Shown: positions 1-8,598 of the stretch, in pieces
Numbering within the stretch: position 1 is the first letter of the stretch
Layout of the letters: the number at the start of each line of letters is the position of its first letter
DNA from: Plantibacter sp. Leaf314
GTDB lineage: Bacteria; Actinomycetota; Actinomycetes; Actinomycetales; Microbacteriaceae
Direction of reading: 5' to 3'
Length of the DNA stretch: 64,000 nt
NCBI RefSeq assembly: GCF_001423185.1
Contig: NZ_LMOB01000003.1
Coordinates: forward strand, 325,692-389,691
Position numbers and translations under genes: made by a program
The notes under the pieces: model-generated
Told to the model about the DNA's origin: nothing
Database searches by the model: none
What the model saw: only the letters and a program-made list of their open reading frames with translations

Positions 1-2
1 AG

Positions 3-821
3 TCGGCCGGTGTCGAGGTCCCGACGACCTTCGACGAGATCGTCGACGCCATCCCGAAGCTCAAGGCGGCCGGTGTCGCGCCGTTCTCCCTCGCCGGTGC
101 CTCGAAGTGGCCGTCGCTCATGTGGGAGGAGTACCTCGTCGACCGCGTCGCGGGCCCGGAGGCGTTCAACAAGATCATGGCCGGTGAGGCCGACGCGTGG
201 AGCGATCCCGGCATCATCGAGGCGAACGAGAAGATCCAGGAGCTCGTGAAGGCCGGTGCGTTCGTCGACGGCTACGCCTCGGTCACCGCGGACAGCAACG
301 CCGACGTCGCGCTCCTCTACACGGGCAAGGCGGCCATGATGCTGCAGGGCGCCTGGGTCATGACGACGTTCAAGCAGCAGGCCGCGGAGTTCGCCGAGAA
401 GGGGCTCGGCTACACGACCTTCCCGGCCGTGACCGGTGGCAAGGGCGACCCGTCGAACATCGTCGGCAACCCGTCCGGCTACTTCTCCATCTCCGCCGCG
501 GCGACGAAGGAGCAGAAGGCCAGCGCGCTGAAGTACCTCACGGACGGCGTCTTCGACAAGGGCTACATCGACCGCATGGTGAAGGCCGGCCAGGTGCCGC
601 CGATCACGGACATCGACGCGGAGATCGCGGACGCCGGCGGCGACTTCGGCACGACCGTGTACGACCTCACGAAGAACGCCAAGAACTTCCAGATGTCGTG
701 GGACCAGGCGCTCCCGCCCGCACAGGCGACCGCTCTGTTGACGAACCTCGACCAGCTGTTCAACCTGCAGATCACCCCCGAGGAGTTCTCCGACAACATG
801 AACAAGACGATCGGGCAGTGA
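3..821 (+). CDS. Sugar ABC transporter substrate-binding protein, C-terminal part
   Basis: The reading frame is open from the window edge (frame starting at base 3) to a TGA at 819-821, leaving 272 residues; the N-terminus, lipobox and promoter lie outside. The sequence resembles the C-terminal two thirds of a family-1 extracellular solute-binding protein: a segment with Met-Leu-Gln-Gly-Ala-Trp, a Gly-Asn-Pro-Ser-Gly-Tyr stretch typical of the sugar-site region, and a helical C-terminus. It should be a lipid-anchored receptor delivering a sugar or oligosaccharide to the two permeases directly downstream (7 bp gap). The substrate cannot be read from sequence; the ThuA and Gfo/Idh/MocA partners suggest a sugar processed through a keto intermediate (inference). 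Confidence 0.88.
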   Translation, partial: SAGVEVPTTFDEIVDAIPKLKAAGVAPFSLAGASKWPSLMWEEYLVDRVAGPEAFNKIMAGEADAWSDPGIIEANEKIQELVKAGAFVDGYASVTADSNADVALLYTGKAAMMLQGAWVMTTFKQQAAEFAEKGLGYTTFPAVTGGKGDPSNIVGNPSGYFSISAAATKEQKASALKYLTDGVFDKGYIDRMVKAGQVPPITDIDAEIADAGGDFGTTVYDLTKNAKNFQMSWDQALPPAQATALLTNLDQLFNLQITPEEFSDNMNKTIGQ

Positions 822-828
822 TCCTCCG

Positions 829-1755
829 ATGACTGCAACCCGTCAACTGCACGGGGCCGGAGGGGCCGGTGCGGCAGCGATGCGCCGCCGCACCGGCCCC
901 AGTGGCTGGATGGTCGCGCCGGCGCTGGGCTTCTTCCTCGTCTTCGCGATCATCCCGCTCATCGTCGCCCTGTACCTGAGCTTCACCCGCTGGGACGCCA
1001 TCACGGATCCCGCGTGGGTCGGTCTCGACAACTGGGCCTCCGTCCTCGTCGACCCGGTCGCGATCGACGCACTCGTCCTGACGCTCAAGGTCATCGTGAT
1101 CTCCTGGGTCGTCCAGACACCGATCAGCCTGCTGCTCGGCACGTGGACCGCGGGGAAGCAGCGCAACCGGGCGGTGCTCGGAGCGATCTTCTTCCTGCCG
1201 CTCCTGCTGTCGTCCGCGGCGACCGCCATCGCGTTCAAGGCGATCCTCGACCCGAACTTCGGCCTCTCGGCGTCGCTCGGCATCCCGTTCCTCAAGCAGG
1301 ACTGGCTGGGCAACCAGCAGCTCGTCCTGTTCGTGGTGATCTTCATCATCGCGTGGCAGTTCGTGCCGTTCCACACGCTCCTCTTCCAGGGCGGCGTCCG
1401 ACAGATCCCCGCGTCGCTCTACGAGGCGGCGGAGATCGACGGTGCCGGGACGATCAAGCAGTTCTTCCACATCACGCTCCCGCAACTGCGGTACACGCTC
1501 GTGACGTCGTCGACGCTCATGATCATCGGATCGCTCACCTACTTCGACGTGATCTTCGTGCTCACCGGCGGGGTCCCGAGTGCGGGCACCCGCATCCTCC
1601 CGATCCTCATGTACGTGACGGGCTTCTCCGCGAGCCAGTTCGGGCAGGCGAGTGTCATGGCGATCATCCTGGCCGTCATCGGTCTCGCCATCGCGCTGCT
1701 CCTCACCAAGCTGAGCGGCTTCGCCAAGATGGACAGTCAGCAGGAGGGCCTCTGA
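829..1755 (+). CDS. Sugar ABC transporter permease, MalF type
   Basis: 308-residue inner-membrane permease with about six hydrophobic helices. The binding-protein-dependent permease EAA loop, which contacts the ATPase, is at about residues 199-219 (EAAEIDG followed by I-x-LP). It begins 7 bp after the binding-protein stop and ends overlapping the next permease (TGATG). An alternative start is Met18, which would remove a Gly/Ala-rich lead; neither has a convincing ribosome site. No ATPase is encoded in the visible part, so a shared MsiK-like ATPase elsewhere is likely, as is usual in Actinobacteria. Confidence 0.93.
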   Translation: MTATRQLHGAGGAGAAAMRRRTGPSGWMVAPALGFFLVFAIIPLIVALYLSFTRWDAITDPAWVGLDNWASVLVDPVAIDALVLTLKVIVISWVVQTPISLLLGTWTAGKQRNRAVLGAIFFLPLLLSSAATAIAFKAILDPNFGLSASLGIPFLKQDWLGNQQLVLFVVIFIIAWQFVPFHTLLFQGGVRQIPASLYEAAEIDGAGTIKQFFHITLPQLRYTLVTSSTLMIIGSLTYFDVIFVLTGGVPSAGTRILPILMYVTGFSASQFGQASVMAIILAVIGLAIALLLTKLSGFAKMDSQQEGL

Positions 1756-2708
1756 TGTCAGCCACCAACCCACTCACGAAGCCCGGCGCCCTGCCGACGG
1801 GGAGCCTCGACACCGTCAGCGTCTCCACCGCGGGTTCGCGACGCGGTCGCCCGGCCGAGCACGAGACCAGAGGCCGACGTCCCCGTGGCGCGCGACGGAA
1901 GCCGAACATCCTCGGCGGCATCGGCGCCTGGATCTGGCTGCTCATCATCGTGCTGCCGATCTACTACATCGTCATCACGAGTGTGCGTCCGCAGGCCGGG
2001 TTCTTCTCGAGCAACCAGCTCATCCCGCCGACCGATCCGACGCTCGACGGCTACGCGCTCGTCCTGCAGAGCGACTTCTTCCTGTACCTCGGGAACAGTG
2101 TGATCATCACCGTCGCGAGCGTCGCGGTCACCGTGTTCGTCTGCCTCATGGCGTCGTACGCGATCGTGCGCACCAACTCGCGGTTCACGCGGGGAGCGTT
2201 CTCGTTCTTCCTGTTGGGGCTCGCGATCCCGCTGCAGGCGACGATCATCCCGCTGTTCTACATGCTCAGCAAGGCGGGACTGTACGACACCCTCCTGGCG
2301 CTGATCCTGCCCTCCATCGGGTTCGCGGTGCCGGTCACCGTCCTCATCCTGTCGAACTTCATCCGGGACATCCCGAAGGAACTGTTCGAGTCGATGACCG
2401 TGGACGGTGCGTCGAGCTGGCGGACCCTCGTCTCGCTCGTGCTCCCGCTGGCCCGCCCCGCGATCGTCACCGTGGCGCTCTACAACGCGCTCAACGTGTG
2501 GAACGGCTTCCTGTTCCCGCTCGTGCTGACGCAGTCGCCGAGCAACCGGGTGCTGCCGCTGTCGCTGTGGACCTTCCAGGGCTCGTTCAGCGTGAACGTG
2601 CCCGCGGTGCTCGCCGCCGTGGTGCTGTCGACGCTCCCCATCTTCATCCTGTACCTGTTCGGCAGACGGCAACTGATCAGCGGCATGACCGCCGGCTTCA
2701 GCAAGTGA
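1755..2708 (+). CDS. Sugar ABC transporter permease, MalG type
   Basis: 317-residue permease partner. The ATG overlaps the upstream stop codon (TGATG at 1753-1757), indicating translational coupling. A polar Arg-rich cytoplasmic tail of about 55 residues precedes the first membrane helix; the EAA-type loop is near residue 210 (ELFESMTVDGA followed by a conserved LP). The C-terminus ends with Ser-Gly-Met-Thr-Ala-Gly, as is usual for MalG-family members. It forms the translocation pore with the preceding protein. The frame is open upstream of this start, but that part overlaps the MalF-type gene and is not permease-like. Confidence 0.93.
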   Translation: MSATNPLTKPGALPTGSLDTVSVSTAGSRRGRPAEHETRGRRPRGARRKPNILGGIGAWIWLLIIVLPIYYIVITSVRPQAGFFSSNQLIPPTDPTLDGYALVLQSDFFLYLGNSVIITVASVAVTVFVCLMASYAIVRTNSRFTRGAFSFFLLGLAIPLQATIIPLFYMLSKAGLYDTLLALILPSIGFAVPVTVLILSNFIRDIPKELFESMTVDGASSWRTLVSLVLPLARPAIVTVALYNALNVWNGFLFPLVLTQSPSNRVLPLSLWTFQGSFSVNVPAVLAAVVLSTLPIFILYLFGRRQLISGMTAGFSK

Positions 2709-2756
2709 CGCCCGGCCGACCGACACCGAACCCGACATATCCCCCGAGAGGAATAC

Positions 2757-3452
2757 ATGACTGACAAGCAGGCCCTCGTGGTCCGAGGTGGTTGGGACGG
2801 GCACATGCCCGTCGAGACCACAGCGGCCTTCATCCCCTTCCTGGAGGCGAACGGGTTCACCGTGCGCGTCGAGGACGGGACCGCCGTCTACACCGATGCC
2901 GACTACCTCGACACCGTCGACCTCATCGTCCAGATCAACACCATGAACACCATCGAGCCTGAGGAGTTCGCGGGCCTCCAGCGGGCCGTCCTGAACGGCA
3001 CGGGGATGGCCGGTTGGCACGGCGGGATCGCGGACTCGTACCGGAACAACGCGGACTACCTCCACATGATCGGCGGGCAGTTCGCGCACCACGCCGGCAA
3101 GGATCCGGCGGAGCGCACGGGGGAGCAGTCCGACAACTACATCCCGTACACCGTGCACATCACCGAGTACGGCCGGCAGCACCCGATCACCGAGGGGATC
3201 GAGGACTTCGACCTCGTCACCGAGCAGTACTGGGTGCTGAGCGACGAGTACAACGACGTGCTCGCGACGACGACACAGGAGGTGCGGCCCTGGGACGCGT
3301 GGAACCGTCCCGTCACGGCCCCCGCCATCTGGACGCGCCACTGGGGGAAGGGCCGGATCTTCGTCTCCGCGCCCGGCCACCGCATCGAGATCGTCGAAGA
3401 ACCCAACGTCCGCACCATCATCGAACGGGGCCTGCTGTGGGCAGCACGCTGA
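2757..3452 (+). CDS. ThuA domain-containing protein
   Basis: 231 residues, matching the single-domain ThuA (trehalose utilisation) family: a class-I glutamine-amidotransferase-like fold with conserved Gly-Trp-His-Gly-Gly near residue 85, a downstream Gly-Gly-Gln-Phe-x-His-His segment, and the C-terminal region with Trp-Thr-Arg-His-Trp-Gly-Lys-Gly-Arg. Family members work with Gfo/Idh/MocA dehydrogenases on sugars or their keto derivatives, and exactly that partner follows with a 16-base overlap. A GAGAGGAAT ribosome site precedes the ATG. The precise reaction is unknown. Confidence 0.88.
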   Translation: MTDKQALVVRGGWDGHMPVETTAAFIPFLEANGFTVRVEDGTAVYTDADYLDTVDLIVQINTMNTIEPEEFAGLQRAVLNGTGMAGWHGGIADSYRNNADYLHMIGGQFAHHAGKDPAERTGEQSDNYIPYTVHITEYGRQHPITEGIEDFDLVTEQYWVLSDEYNDVLATTTQEVRPWDAWNRPVTAPAIWTRHWGKGRIFVSAPGHRIEIVEEPNVRTIIERGLLWAAR

Positions 3453-4570
3453 ACGACACACCCACGACCACCGGGGGATCGGTCCTCCGGGTCGGCGTCA
3501 TCGGCGTCGGCAACATCTCGCGGCAGTACTTCGCCGAGTTCCCCAAGTTGCCGAATCTCCGGCTCGTCGTCGTCGCCGACCTCGATCTCGCACGGGCCGC
3601 CGAGGTCGCGGCCGAGCAGGGTGTCCGGTCCTCGAGCGTCGACGAGTTGCTCGCCGACCCGGAGGTCGACGTCGTCCTGAACCTCACCATCCCGGCAGCC
3701 CACGCGGAGGTCGCCCGCCGTGCCCTCGAGGCGGGGAAGCACGTCTACGGCGAGAAGCCGCTCGCACTCTCCACGGCCGAGGCGCGACCGGTGCTCGAGC
3801 TCGCGCGCGCGAAGGGGTTGCGGGTCGGCAGCGCGCCCGACACCGTCCTCGGCTCCGGTGTCCAGACGGCGCTCGCCGTGCTCGACGCCGGTGCCATCGG
3901 TCGGCCGATCGCGGCGGCGGTCGCGTGGAGTGCGCCGGGTCACGAGCTGTGGCACCCGGCACCCGCGTTCTACTACCAGCCGGGCGGCGGTCCGCTGCTC
4001 GACATGGGGCCGTACTACCTGACGAGTCTCGTGTCGTTCTTCGGTCCCGTCGTGCGGGTGTCGGGCGCGGTCGCGCGGTCGGACCGGGAGCGGACGGTCG
4101 CCACGGGTGCGCTGGCCGGCACGCCGATCCCGGTGCACGAGCAGGTCGACACCCACGTGACGGCGATCCTGGAGCATGCGAACGGTGTCGTCTCGACGGT
4201 GACCGTGTCGTTCGAGGTGTGGGCCAGCCGGGTGCCGCTGTTCGAGGTGTACGGCACCGCCGGGACCGTCGCGGTGCCCGACCCGAACCGGTTCTCCGAT
4301 CCGGTGGAGCTCTCGACCGCGGACGACCGCACCTGGCGTGCGGTGCCCGACAGCGCCGGCTTCGTCGACGCCGGACGCGGGGTCGGGCTGTCGGACCTCG
4401 CCGAGGCGATCGAGCAGGACCGGCCACACCGGGCCTCGGGGGACCTCGCGTTCCATGTGCTGGAGATCATGGAGGCGATCATCGTCGCCGGGCGTGAGCA
4501 CCGGGTCGTGGAACTGACGAGCACCGTGGAGCGGCCCGAGCCCGTGCAGCAGACGGTGGCCGTCGGCTGA
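3437..4570 (+). CDS. Gfo/Idh/MocA family oxidoreductase
   Basis: 377-residue NAD(P)-dependent sugar dehydrogenase family member. The N-terminal Rossmann motif is GVIGVGNIS. The EKP motif (HVYGEKPL) near residue 105 supplies the family's catalytic-region lysine. The C-terminal domain has Gly-Gly-Gly-Pro-Leu-x-Asp-Met-Gly-Pro-Tyr-Tyr. I chose GTG at 3437, which overlaps the ThuA gene; the frame extends further upstream but only in antisense-like, Arg-rich sequence. It probably oxidises or reduces a ring hydroxyl of the imported sugar together with ThuA. A paralogue of the same subfamily lies at 39497-40684. Confidence 0.9.
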   Translation: MGSTLNDTPTTTGGSVLRVGVIGVGNISRQYFAEFPKLPNLRLVVVADLDLARAAEVAAEQGVRSSSVDELLADPEVDVVLNLTIPAAHAEVARRALEAGKHVYGEKPLALSTAEARPVLELARAKGLRVGSAPDTVLGSGVQTALAVLDAGAIGRPIAAAVAWSAPGHELWHPAPAFYYQPGGGPLLDMGPYYLTSLVSFFGPVVRVSGAVARSDRERTVATGALAGTPIPVHEQVDTHVTAILEHANGVVSTVTVSFEVWASRVPLFEVYGTAGTVAVPDPNRFSDPVELSTADDRTWRAVPDSAGFVDAGRGVGLSDLAEAIEQDRPHRASGDLAFHVLEIMEAIIVAGREHRVVELTSTVERPEPVQQTVAVG

Positions 4571-4596
4571 CGCCCGGTCCCTGAGCCCACGACCTC

Positions 4597-4631
4597 GGTC
4601 CCTGAGCCTGTCGACGGGCGGCTCGGGGACC
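4597..4631 (+). terminator. Hairpin after the first sugar operon, built from the CCTGAGCCTGTCGA repeat
   Basis: Arms GGTCCCTGAGCC (4597-4608) and GGCTCGGGGACC (4620-4631) pair with one G-U wobble around an 11-base loop, 27 bp after the dehydrogenase stop. There is no T-run, as is common for GC-rich actinobacterial terminators. A partial extra copy of the left arm is at 4576-4586. The motif recurs at 19834-19873 and 62017-62106. Confidence 0.6.
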
Positions 4632-4675
4632 GGTCGTGTGCGAGGATGGGCTGATCCGAGCACACATTTGGGGGA

Positions 4676-5314
4676 ATGATGTCGTTCACACGAGCACACC
4701 GACGACCGGTCTTCTCCATCCTGGCGATCGCCGCAGCCCTGGCCCTGGCCGGCTGCTCGGGCGGCGCCGGAGCCTCGACGCCGGCGCCGACCGAGACCGT
4801 GACGGTCACACCGACCGCCACCCCGACACCGACGCCCACCGGCCCCGACCTCGCGGACCCGTCGTCCTGGACCGTCGACTTCACCGGCGTCGGTCCGGTC
4901 GAGCTCGGCGCCCCGATCCTCGGGACGGCGTCGCTCATGGCGGCGTTCTCCGTGGCGACCCAGGAGGCGTGCCCGTGGGTCACCGCCTACGCCGCCGAAG
5001 GTCTGCCGTCGGTGTGGTTGCCCGATCCGCAGGACACGGGCGTGGTCGAGCAGATCGTGCTGCAGGCGTGGAGCGGTCCGGCTGCTGTCGCGGCGTCGTC
5101 GCCGAAGACGGACGCGGGTGTCGGCGTCGGTTCGACCCTCGCGGAACTCCGGGCCGCCTACCCCGCGCTCACCGAGCAGCAGGGCAAGTACGCCGTCTTC
5201 TACGCCGTCACCGACGACGCCGGGCACTGGATCAACTTCTCCGTGATGGACGACGTCGTCGAGGCGATCGTCGTGCGTGCCGAGCCGAAGATCGACAGCG
5301 AGTACTGCGGCTGA
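4676..5314 (+). CDS. Putative lipoprotein of unknown function
   Basis: 212 residues with a lipoprotein signal peptide: basic N-terminus, hydrophobic core and lipobox LALAGC with the lipidated Cys at about residue 27. A Thr/Pro-rich linker (about residues 33-55) leads to a globular extracytoplasmic domain with two further cysteines, one near the middle and one third from the end, possibly a disulfide. A GGGGGA ribosome site precedes ATGATG; Met2 is an equally good start. It ends 7 bp from the convergent phosphoesterase gene. I do not recognise the family. Confidence 0.8.
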   Translation: MMSFTRAHRRPVFSILAIAAALALAGCSGGAGASTPAPTETVTVTPTATPTPTPTGPDLADPSSWTVDFTGVGPVELGAPILGTASLMAAFSVATQEACPWVTAYAAEGLPSVWLPDPQDTGVVEQIVLQAWSGPAAVAASSPKTDAGVGVGSTLAELRAAYPALTEQQGKYAVFYAVTDDAGHWINFSVMDDVVEAIVVRAEPKIDSEYCG

Positions 5315-5321
5315 CCGTCGC

Positions 5322-5825
5322 TCAGCGGGCGACGGGGACGACCAGGACGTCCGCGAGCACGCCGTCGTCCACCCGCGCGGTCATCATCGTGCACTGCGGC
5401 TGACGGCGACGGTCCGTCGGCGAGCCGGGATTGAGCAGCCGGAGACCCGCGGGGGAGACAGTGTCCCAGGGGATGTGGCTGTGCCCGAAGACGAGCACGT
5501 CGGTGTCGGGGTAGGCCTCGTCGGCGCGCCGTTCGCGGCCGGTGGCTGCACCGGTCTCGTGGACGACGGCGAAGCGGACGCCGTCGACCTCGAACCGCGC
5601 GACCTCGGGGAGCCGCGCGCGGAGCCCCGGTCCGTCGTTGTTGCCGAAGACGCCGACGAGGCGGGTGGCTCGCTGCTCGAGGGCGTCGAGTGTCGCCTCG
5701 TCGACCCAGTCGCCGGCGTGGACGACGAGGTCGGCCGCGTCGACCGCGGCCCACACGGCGTCCGGCAGGGCCTTCGCGCGCTTGGGCAGGTGGGTGTCGG
5801 AGATGAGCAGGAGCGAGGTCGACAT
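5322..5825 (-). CDS. YfcE/MJ0936-type metallophosphoesterase
   Basis: 167-residue calcineurin-like phosphoesterase. The metal-binding motifs appear in order: DTH near residue 10, GDW near 38, GNND near 61, a lone His in VVHE, and GHSH near 113. The length matches the YfcE/MJ0936 family of small Mn2+-dependent phosphodiesterases. Cytoplasmic; the natural substrate is not known for most members. Start ATG at 5825. It is convergent with the lipoprotein gene. Confidence 0.9.
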   Translation of the reverse strand: MSTSLLLISDTHLPKRAKALPDAVWAAVDAADLVVHAGDWVDEATLDALEQRATRLVGVFGNNDGPGLRARLPEVARFEVDGVRFAVVHETGAATGRERRADEAYPDTDVLVFGHSHIPWDTVSPAGLRLLNPGSPTDRRRQPQCTMMTARVDDGVLADVLVVPVAR

Positions 5826-5929
5826 GCCTCAACGCAAGCGGATCGTCCCGGCCGCGTCAACCGGGTGGTGGTCGTGCGCCCGTCGACCGGTTCAAGTGAC
5901 GAACCGAGCCGGCACCCAGACGGGCCGAC

Positions 5930-5935
5930 TACAGT
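5930..5935 (+). promoter_or_regulatory. Leaderless -10 element (TACAGT)
   Basis: TACAGT lies 7 bases before ATG 5943, so transcription would start at or next to the start codon. No clear -35 is seen. It supports the ATG chosen for the next gene. Confidence 0.55.
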
Positions 5936-5942
5936 GGGCGGC

Positions 5943-6554
5943 ATGCCCGCAACCGACCTGCGCTTCTCCGGGAGGATCGCCGGCTACGGCACCACGGGCG
6001 GCGTCCGCATCGTCCTCGGGCTCTGGTCGACGTCACCCTTCGGGTCCTTCGCCGACGCGATGATCGAGGACTCCCGCGGCAAGCGGCTCCTCCTGGCCCC
6101 CACGCAGGAGATCGCGGACTTCATCGCCACCACGTACACCTTCGACGACATCGAGATCGGCACGGTCGGGTGGACGCGCCTCCCCACCGGCCTCCGGTTC
6201 GTCGGCGGCCCGCTCGACACGACGCTGCGCATCGGCGGCAGTTCGCCCCTGGGACGAGCGCTCCGAGCCGTCCCCAAGCCGCTCGCGGTCAACCCGCTCT
6301 GGCTCCAGACGATCGACCCCGTCGCCAGGGTGCTGCAGCCGGGTGCGCGCACGGCGGGCTCGGCCGGCAACGGACGACGCGAGTACTACGGGGTGACGGG
6401 CGCCCGCCGCATCACCGCGGCGACGGCGAGCTGGTCGGGTGCGGACCTCGGCACGCTCGCACCGCTCGCCCCGCCCGTGCGGTTCGGCTTCGGTTCGGCC
6501 CCCGCCGACCCGCACCTCGTCGACATCGTCACCACGGTCCGGCAACCCGCCTGA
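5943..6554 (+). CDS. Hypothetical protein
   Basis: 203 residues, soluble and without a signal peptide or membrane helix. Hydrophobic strands in the N-terminal half (GVRIVLGLW, RLLLAPTQEIADFIATTY) look like an alpha/beta fold, followed by a Gly/Arg-rich segment. The start is fixed by the leaderless promoter; the frame is open upstream but that stretch is antisense to the phosphoesterase. The overall look suggests a conserved hypothetical protein of Microbacteriaceae, but I do not recognise a family. It is convergent with the GNAT gene at 6662. Confidence 0.75.
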   Translation: MPATDLRFSGRIAGYGTTGGVRIVLGLWSTSPFGSFADAMIEDSRGKRLLLAPTQEIADFIATTYTFDDIEIGTVGWTRLPTGLRFVGGPLDTTLRIGGSSPLGRALRAVPKPLAVNPLWLQTIDPVARVLQPGARTAGSAGNGRREYYGVTGARRITAATASWSGADLGTLAPLAPPVRFGFGSAPADPHLVDIVTTVRQPA

Positions 6555-6661
6555 GCTGCTCCGCGGCCGCGAAGCAGCCGGAGATCCGCGCGGTGGCAGG
6601 ACCGGTTGCATCCTCACGTCCTGCTCTGGTGTCGATCCCCGCTTGCCGCGGCGCAGCGTGT

Positions 6662-7099
6662 TCAGCCCCGGCGGACCATCCACACGTCGACGTCGTCCTC
6701 GCGTTCCAGCGTGAAGCCGTGGCGCTCGTAGAGGCGACGGGCCGGGCTGCCCTGCAGCACGTTCAAGCGGAACGGGCGCGGGTCGCCGTCGTCGCGCAGC
6801 ACCTGCGCGAGGACCGCGGTACCGAGGCCGGCGCCCTGGTGCTCGGGGGCCAGGTAGAAGTGTTCCAGCCACCGTTCCTCGGGCTCCGGGCGGACCGCGA
6901 ACAGCCCGGCCGCGACACCGTCGACCACGATCACCGAGGTGTGCTCCGGCCGGTACGCGTCGAGGAACCGTCGACGCACGCGGGTCTCGTCGTAGCGCCC
7001 GAGACGCTCGAGGTCGGGGCGCATCACGACGGCGCGCACCTCGGCCATCCACGTCGCATCGTCGAGCGTGGCCGGTCGGAGTGTCCATGCGGTGGGCAT
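6662..7099 (-). CDS. GNAT family N-acetyltransferase
   Basis: 145 residues. The core GNAT features are present: an acceptor-side N-terminus (LRPATLDDATWMAEVRAVV), strand 4 ending in WLEHFYLAPEHQGAGLGTAVL, whose Q-G-A-G-L-G is the acetyl-CoA pyrophosphate loop, and a C-terminal motif with LYERHGF. I chose the ATG at 7099; the longer open frame upstream overlaps the divergent ROK gene and has atypical composition. The substrate is unknown. Confidence 0.88.
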   Translation of the reverse strand: MPTAWTLRPATLDDATWMAEVRAVVMRPDLERLGRYDETRVRRRFLDAYRPEHTSVIVVDGVAAGLFAVRPEPEERWLEHFYLAPEHQGAGLGTAVLAQVLRDDGDPRPFRLNVLQGSPARRLYERHGFTLEREDDVDVWMVRRG

Positions 7100-7195
7100 C
7101 CGTCCAGTCAACCATCCGTTCCGGTCGCTCGCGCGCGCAGGTGCCGGGGGAGCCGCCGGTGAGGGACACTGGAGGGATCGAGCAGAGGTGGGCGT

Positions 7196-8392
7196 GTGAG
7201 TGAGGCGACAGCGGGCGGAACCGCTCCGACGGGTGGTCAGGCCGCCGGGAGCGGACTCGACTCGGTGCGCCGTCGCAACCTCGGGCGGATCGTCGAGCTG
7301 GTCCACCAGGGCGGGGTACAGTCGCGGTCAGCACTCACGCGGGCGACCGGGCTCAACCGCTCGACGGTCGCCGCGCTCGTGACGGAACTCGCAGCGTCGG
7401 GAGTCGTCACGGAGTCGGTCCCGGTCGGCGGGCAGGGTGTCGGTCGTCCGTCGCCGCTCGTCTCCGCCGGCCCCCGAGCCGTCGCCTTCGCGGCGAACCC
7501 GGAGCTCGACGCGATCACCGTCGCGGCCGTCCGGCTCGGTGGCGAGGTCGTTGAACGCGTGCGTCGCGACGTCGACACGACCCCGACGGCAGGCGAGGCG
7601 ACGGCGATCATCGCGGAGCTGGTCGCCGACTTGGCCGCACGCCTGCCCGACGACGCGCAGGGTGGGGGCGGGATCGGGCTCGCGGTCCCCGGACTCGTGC
7701 GCGACGCCGATGGGGTCGTCCGGCTCGCGCCGCACCTCGGCTGGGTCGACGAGCCGCTCGTCGAACGGCTGCGTGCCGCGACCGGCCGGGCGGTGTTCGC
7801 GGCGAACGACGCGAGTCTCGGTGCCAGGGCGGAGCGGACCTTCGGGGCCGGCCGAGGCATCGACGACCTCGTCTACCTGAACGGTGGCGCGAGCGGTATC
7901 GGCGGCGGCATCATCGCCGGTGGCCGCCCCGTCGGTGGTGCGCGCGGCTACGCGGGGGAGTTCGGGCACACCTCGGCGACGGCCGCGGGTAACGCGCTCG
8001 AAGACGCCGTCCGCCGTAGTGAGCTGCTCCGCGTCGCCGGGCTCGTCGCCGGGGACGACGCGGTCCTCGAGGCGGCACTCGCCGCCGGTATCGCCGCGGA
8101 TCCGGCCGGGCCGATGCGCGAGGAGGTCGTCCGGCAGGCGAGGACGCTCGGGCGGGCGCTCGCCGGGACGGTCAACATCCTCGACCCCGAGCTCGTCGTC
8201 CTCGGCGGGCATCTCGGGATCGTGCTCGAACTGGCGTCGGAGGAGCTGCACGACGCGGTCCGTGAGCGGGCGCTCGTCCCGCCGTTCGAGGACGTCGCGA
8301 TCGTGCGTGCGGAGCTCGGGCAGGACCTCCTCCTCATCGGTGCGGCGGAACTCGCCTTCGACCGGCTCATCGCGGACCCCGCCGCCTGGTGA
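7196..8392 (+). CDS. ROK family transcriptional regulator lacking the usual zinc motif
   Basis: 398 residues. An N-terminal winged helix-turn-helix (about residues 25-70, with SRSALTRATGLNRSTVAALV) is followed by a GVGRPS linker and a ROK sugar-kinase-like domain with ANDA near the middle, a Gly-rich GASGIGGGIIAGG loop and a Gly-Glu-Phe-Gly-His segment. ROK proteins normally continue from that His into a Cys-x-Cys-Gly-x2-Gly-Cys zinc motif; here the stretch reads FGHTSATAAGNALED with no cysteines, so zinc is probably absent. It starts at GTG 7196 after an AGAGGTGG ribosome site. Likely a sugar-responsive repressor; its targets are not evident. Confidence 0.88.
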   Translation: MSEATAGGTAPTGGQAAGSGLDSVRRRNLGRIVELVHQGGVQSRSALTRATGLNRSTVAALVTELAASGVVTESVPVGGQGVGRPSPLVSAGPRAVAFAANPELDAITVAAVRLGGEVVERVRRDVDTTPTAGEATAIIAELVADLAARLPDDAQGGGGIGLAVPGLVRDADGVVRLAPHLGWVDEPLVERLRAATGRAVFAANDASLGARAERTFGAGRGIDDLVYLNGGASGIGGGIIAGGRPVGGARGYAGEFGHTSATAAGNALEDAVRRSELLRVAGLVAGDDAVLEAALAAGIAADPAGPMREEVVRQARTLGRALAGTVNILDPELVVLGGHLGIVLELASEELHDAVRERALVPPFEDVAIVRAELGQDLLLIGAAELAFDRLIADPAAW

Positions 8393-8401
8393 GTCCGTCC
8401 G

Positions 8402-8566
8402 CCGGCGCGGTGCGCTGACGTGAGACGTCCCCACCCGGCGTCAGCGCGGTGCGCTGGCATGACTCTGCGGGCATCGGCGCGACCGCGGGCTGAGCGCGTG
8501 AGCGCGGGTCTCTGGAGGGGCGCGCCCACGCGTGTGAGCCGCGCTCGCGTCAGCGCACCGCGCTGG
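8402..8566. repeat. Intergenic inverted-repeat element, copy A
   Basis: Left-end sequence GCGCGGTGCGCTGACG at 8405-8420 is repeated as GTCAGCGCGGTGCGCTGGC at 8440-8458. The right end CGTCAGCGCACCGCGCTGG is at 8548-8566. Internal blocks GAGGGGCGCGC and GAGCCGCGCTCGCGTCAGC are shared with copies B to F. It sits between the convergent ROK and LacI genes and contains no plausible coding region. Confidence 0.85.
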
Positions 8567-8598
8567 CGCCAGTCGCCAGGCACCACCGCCACCCGGGG

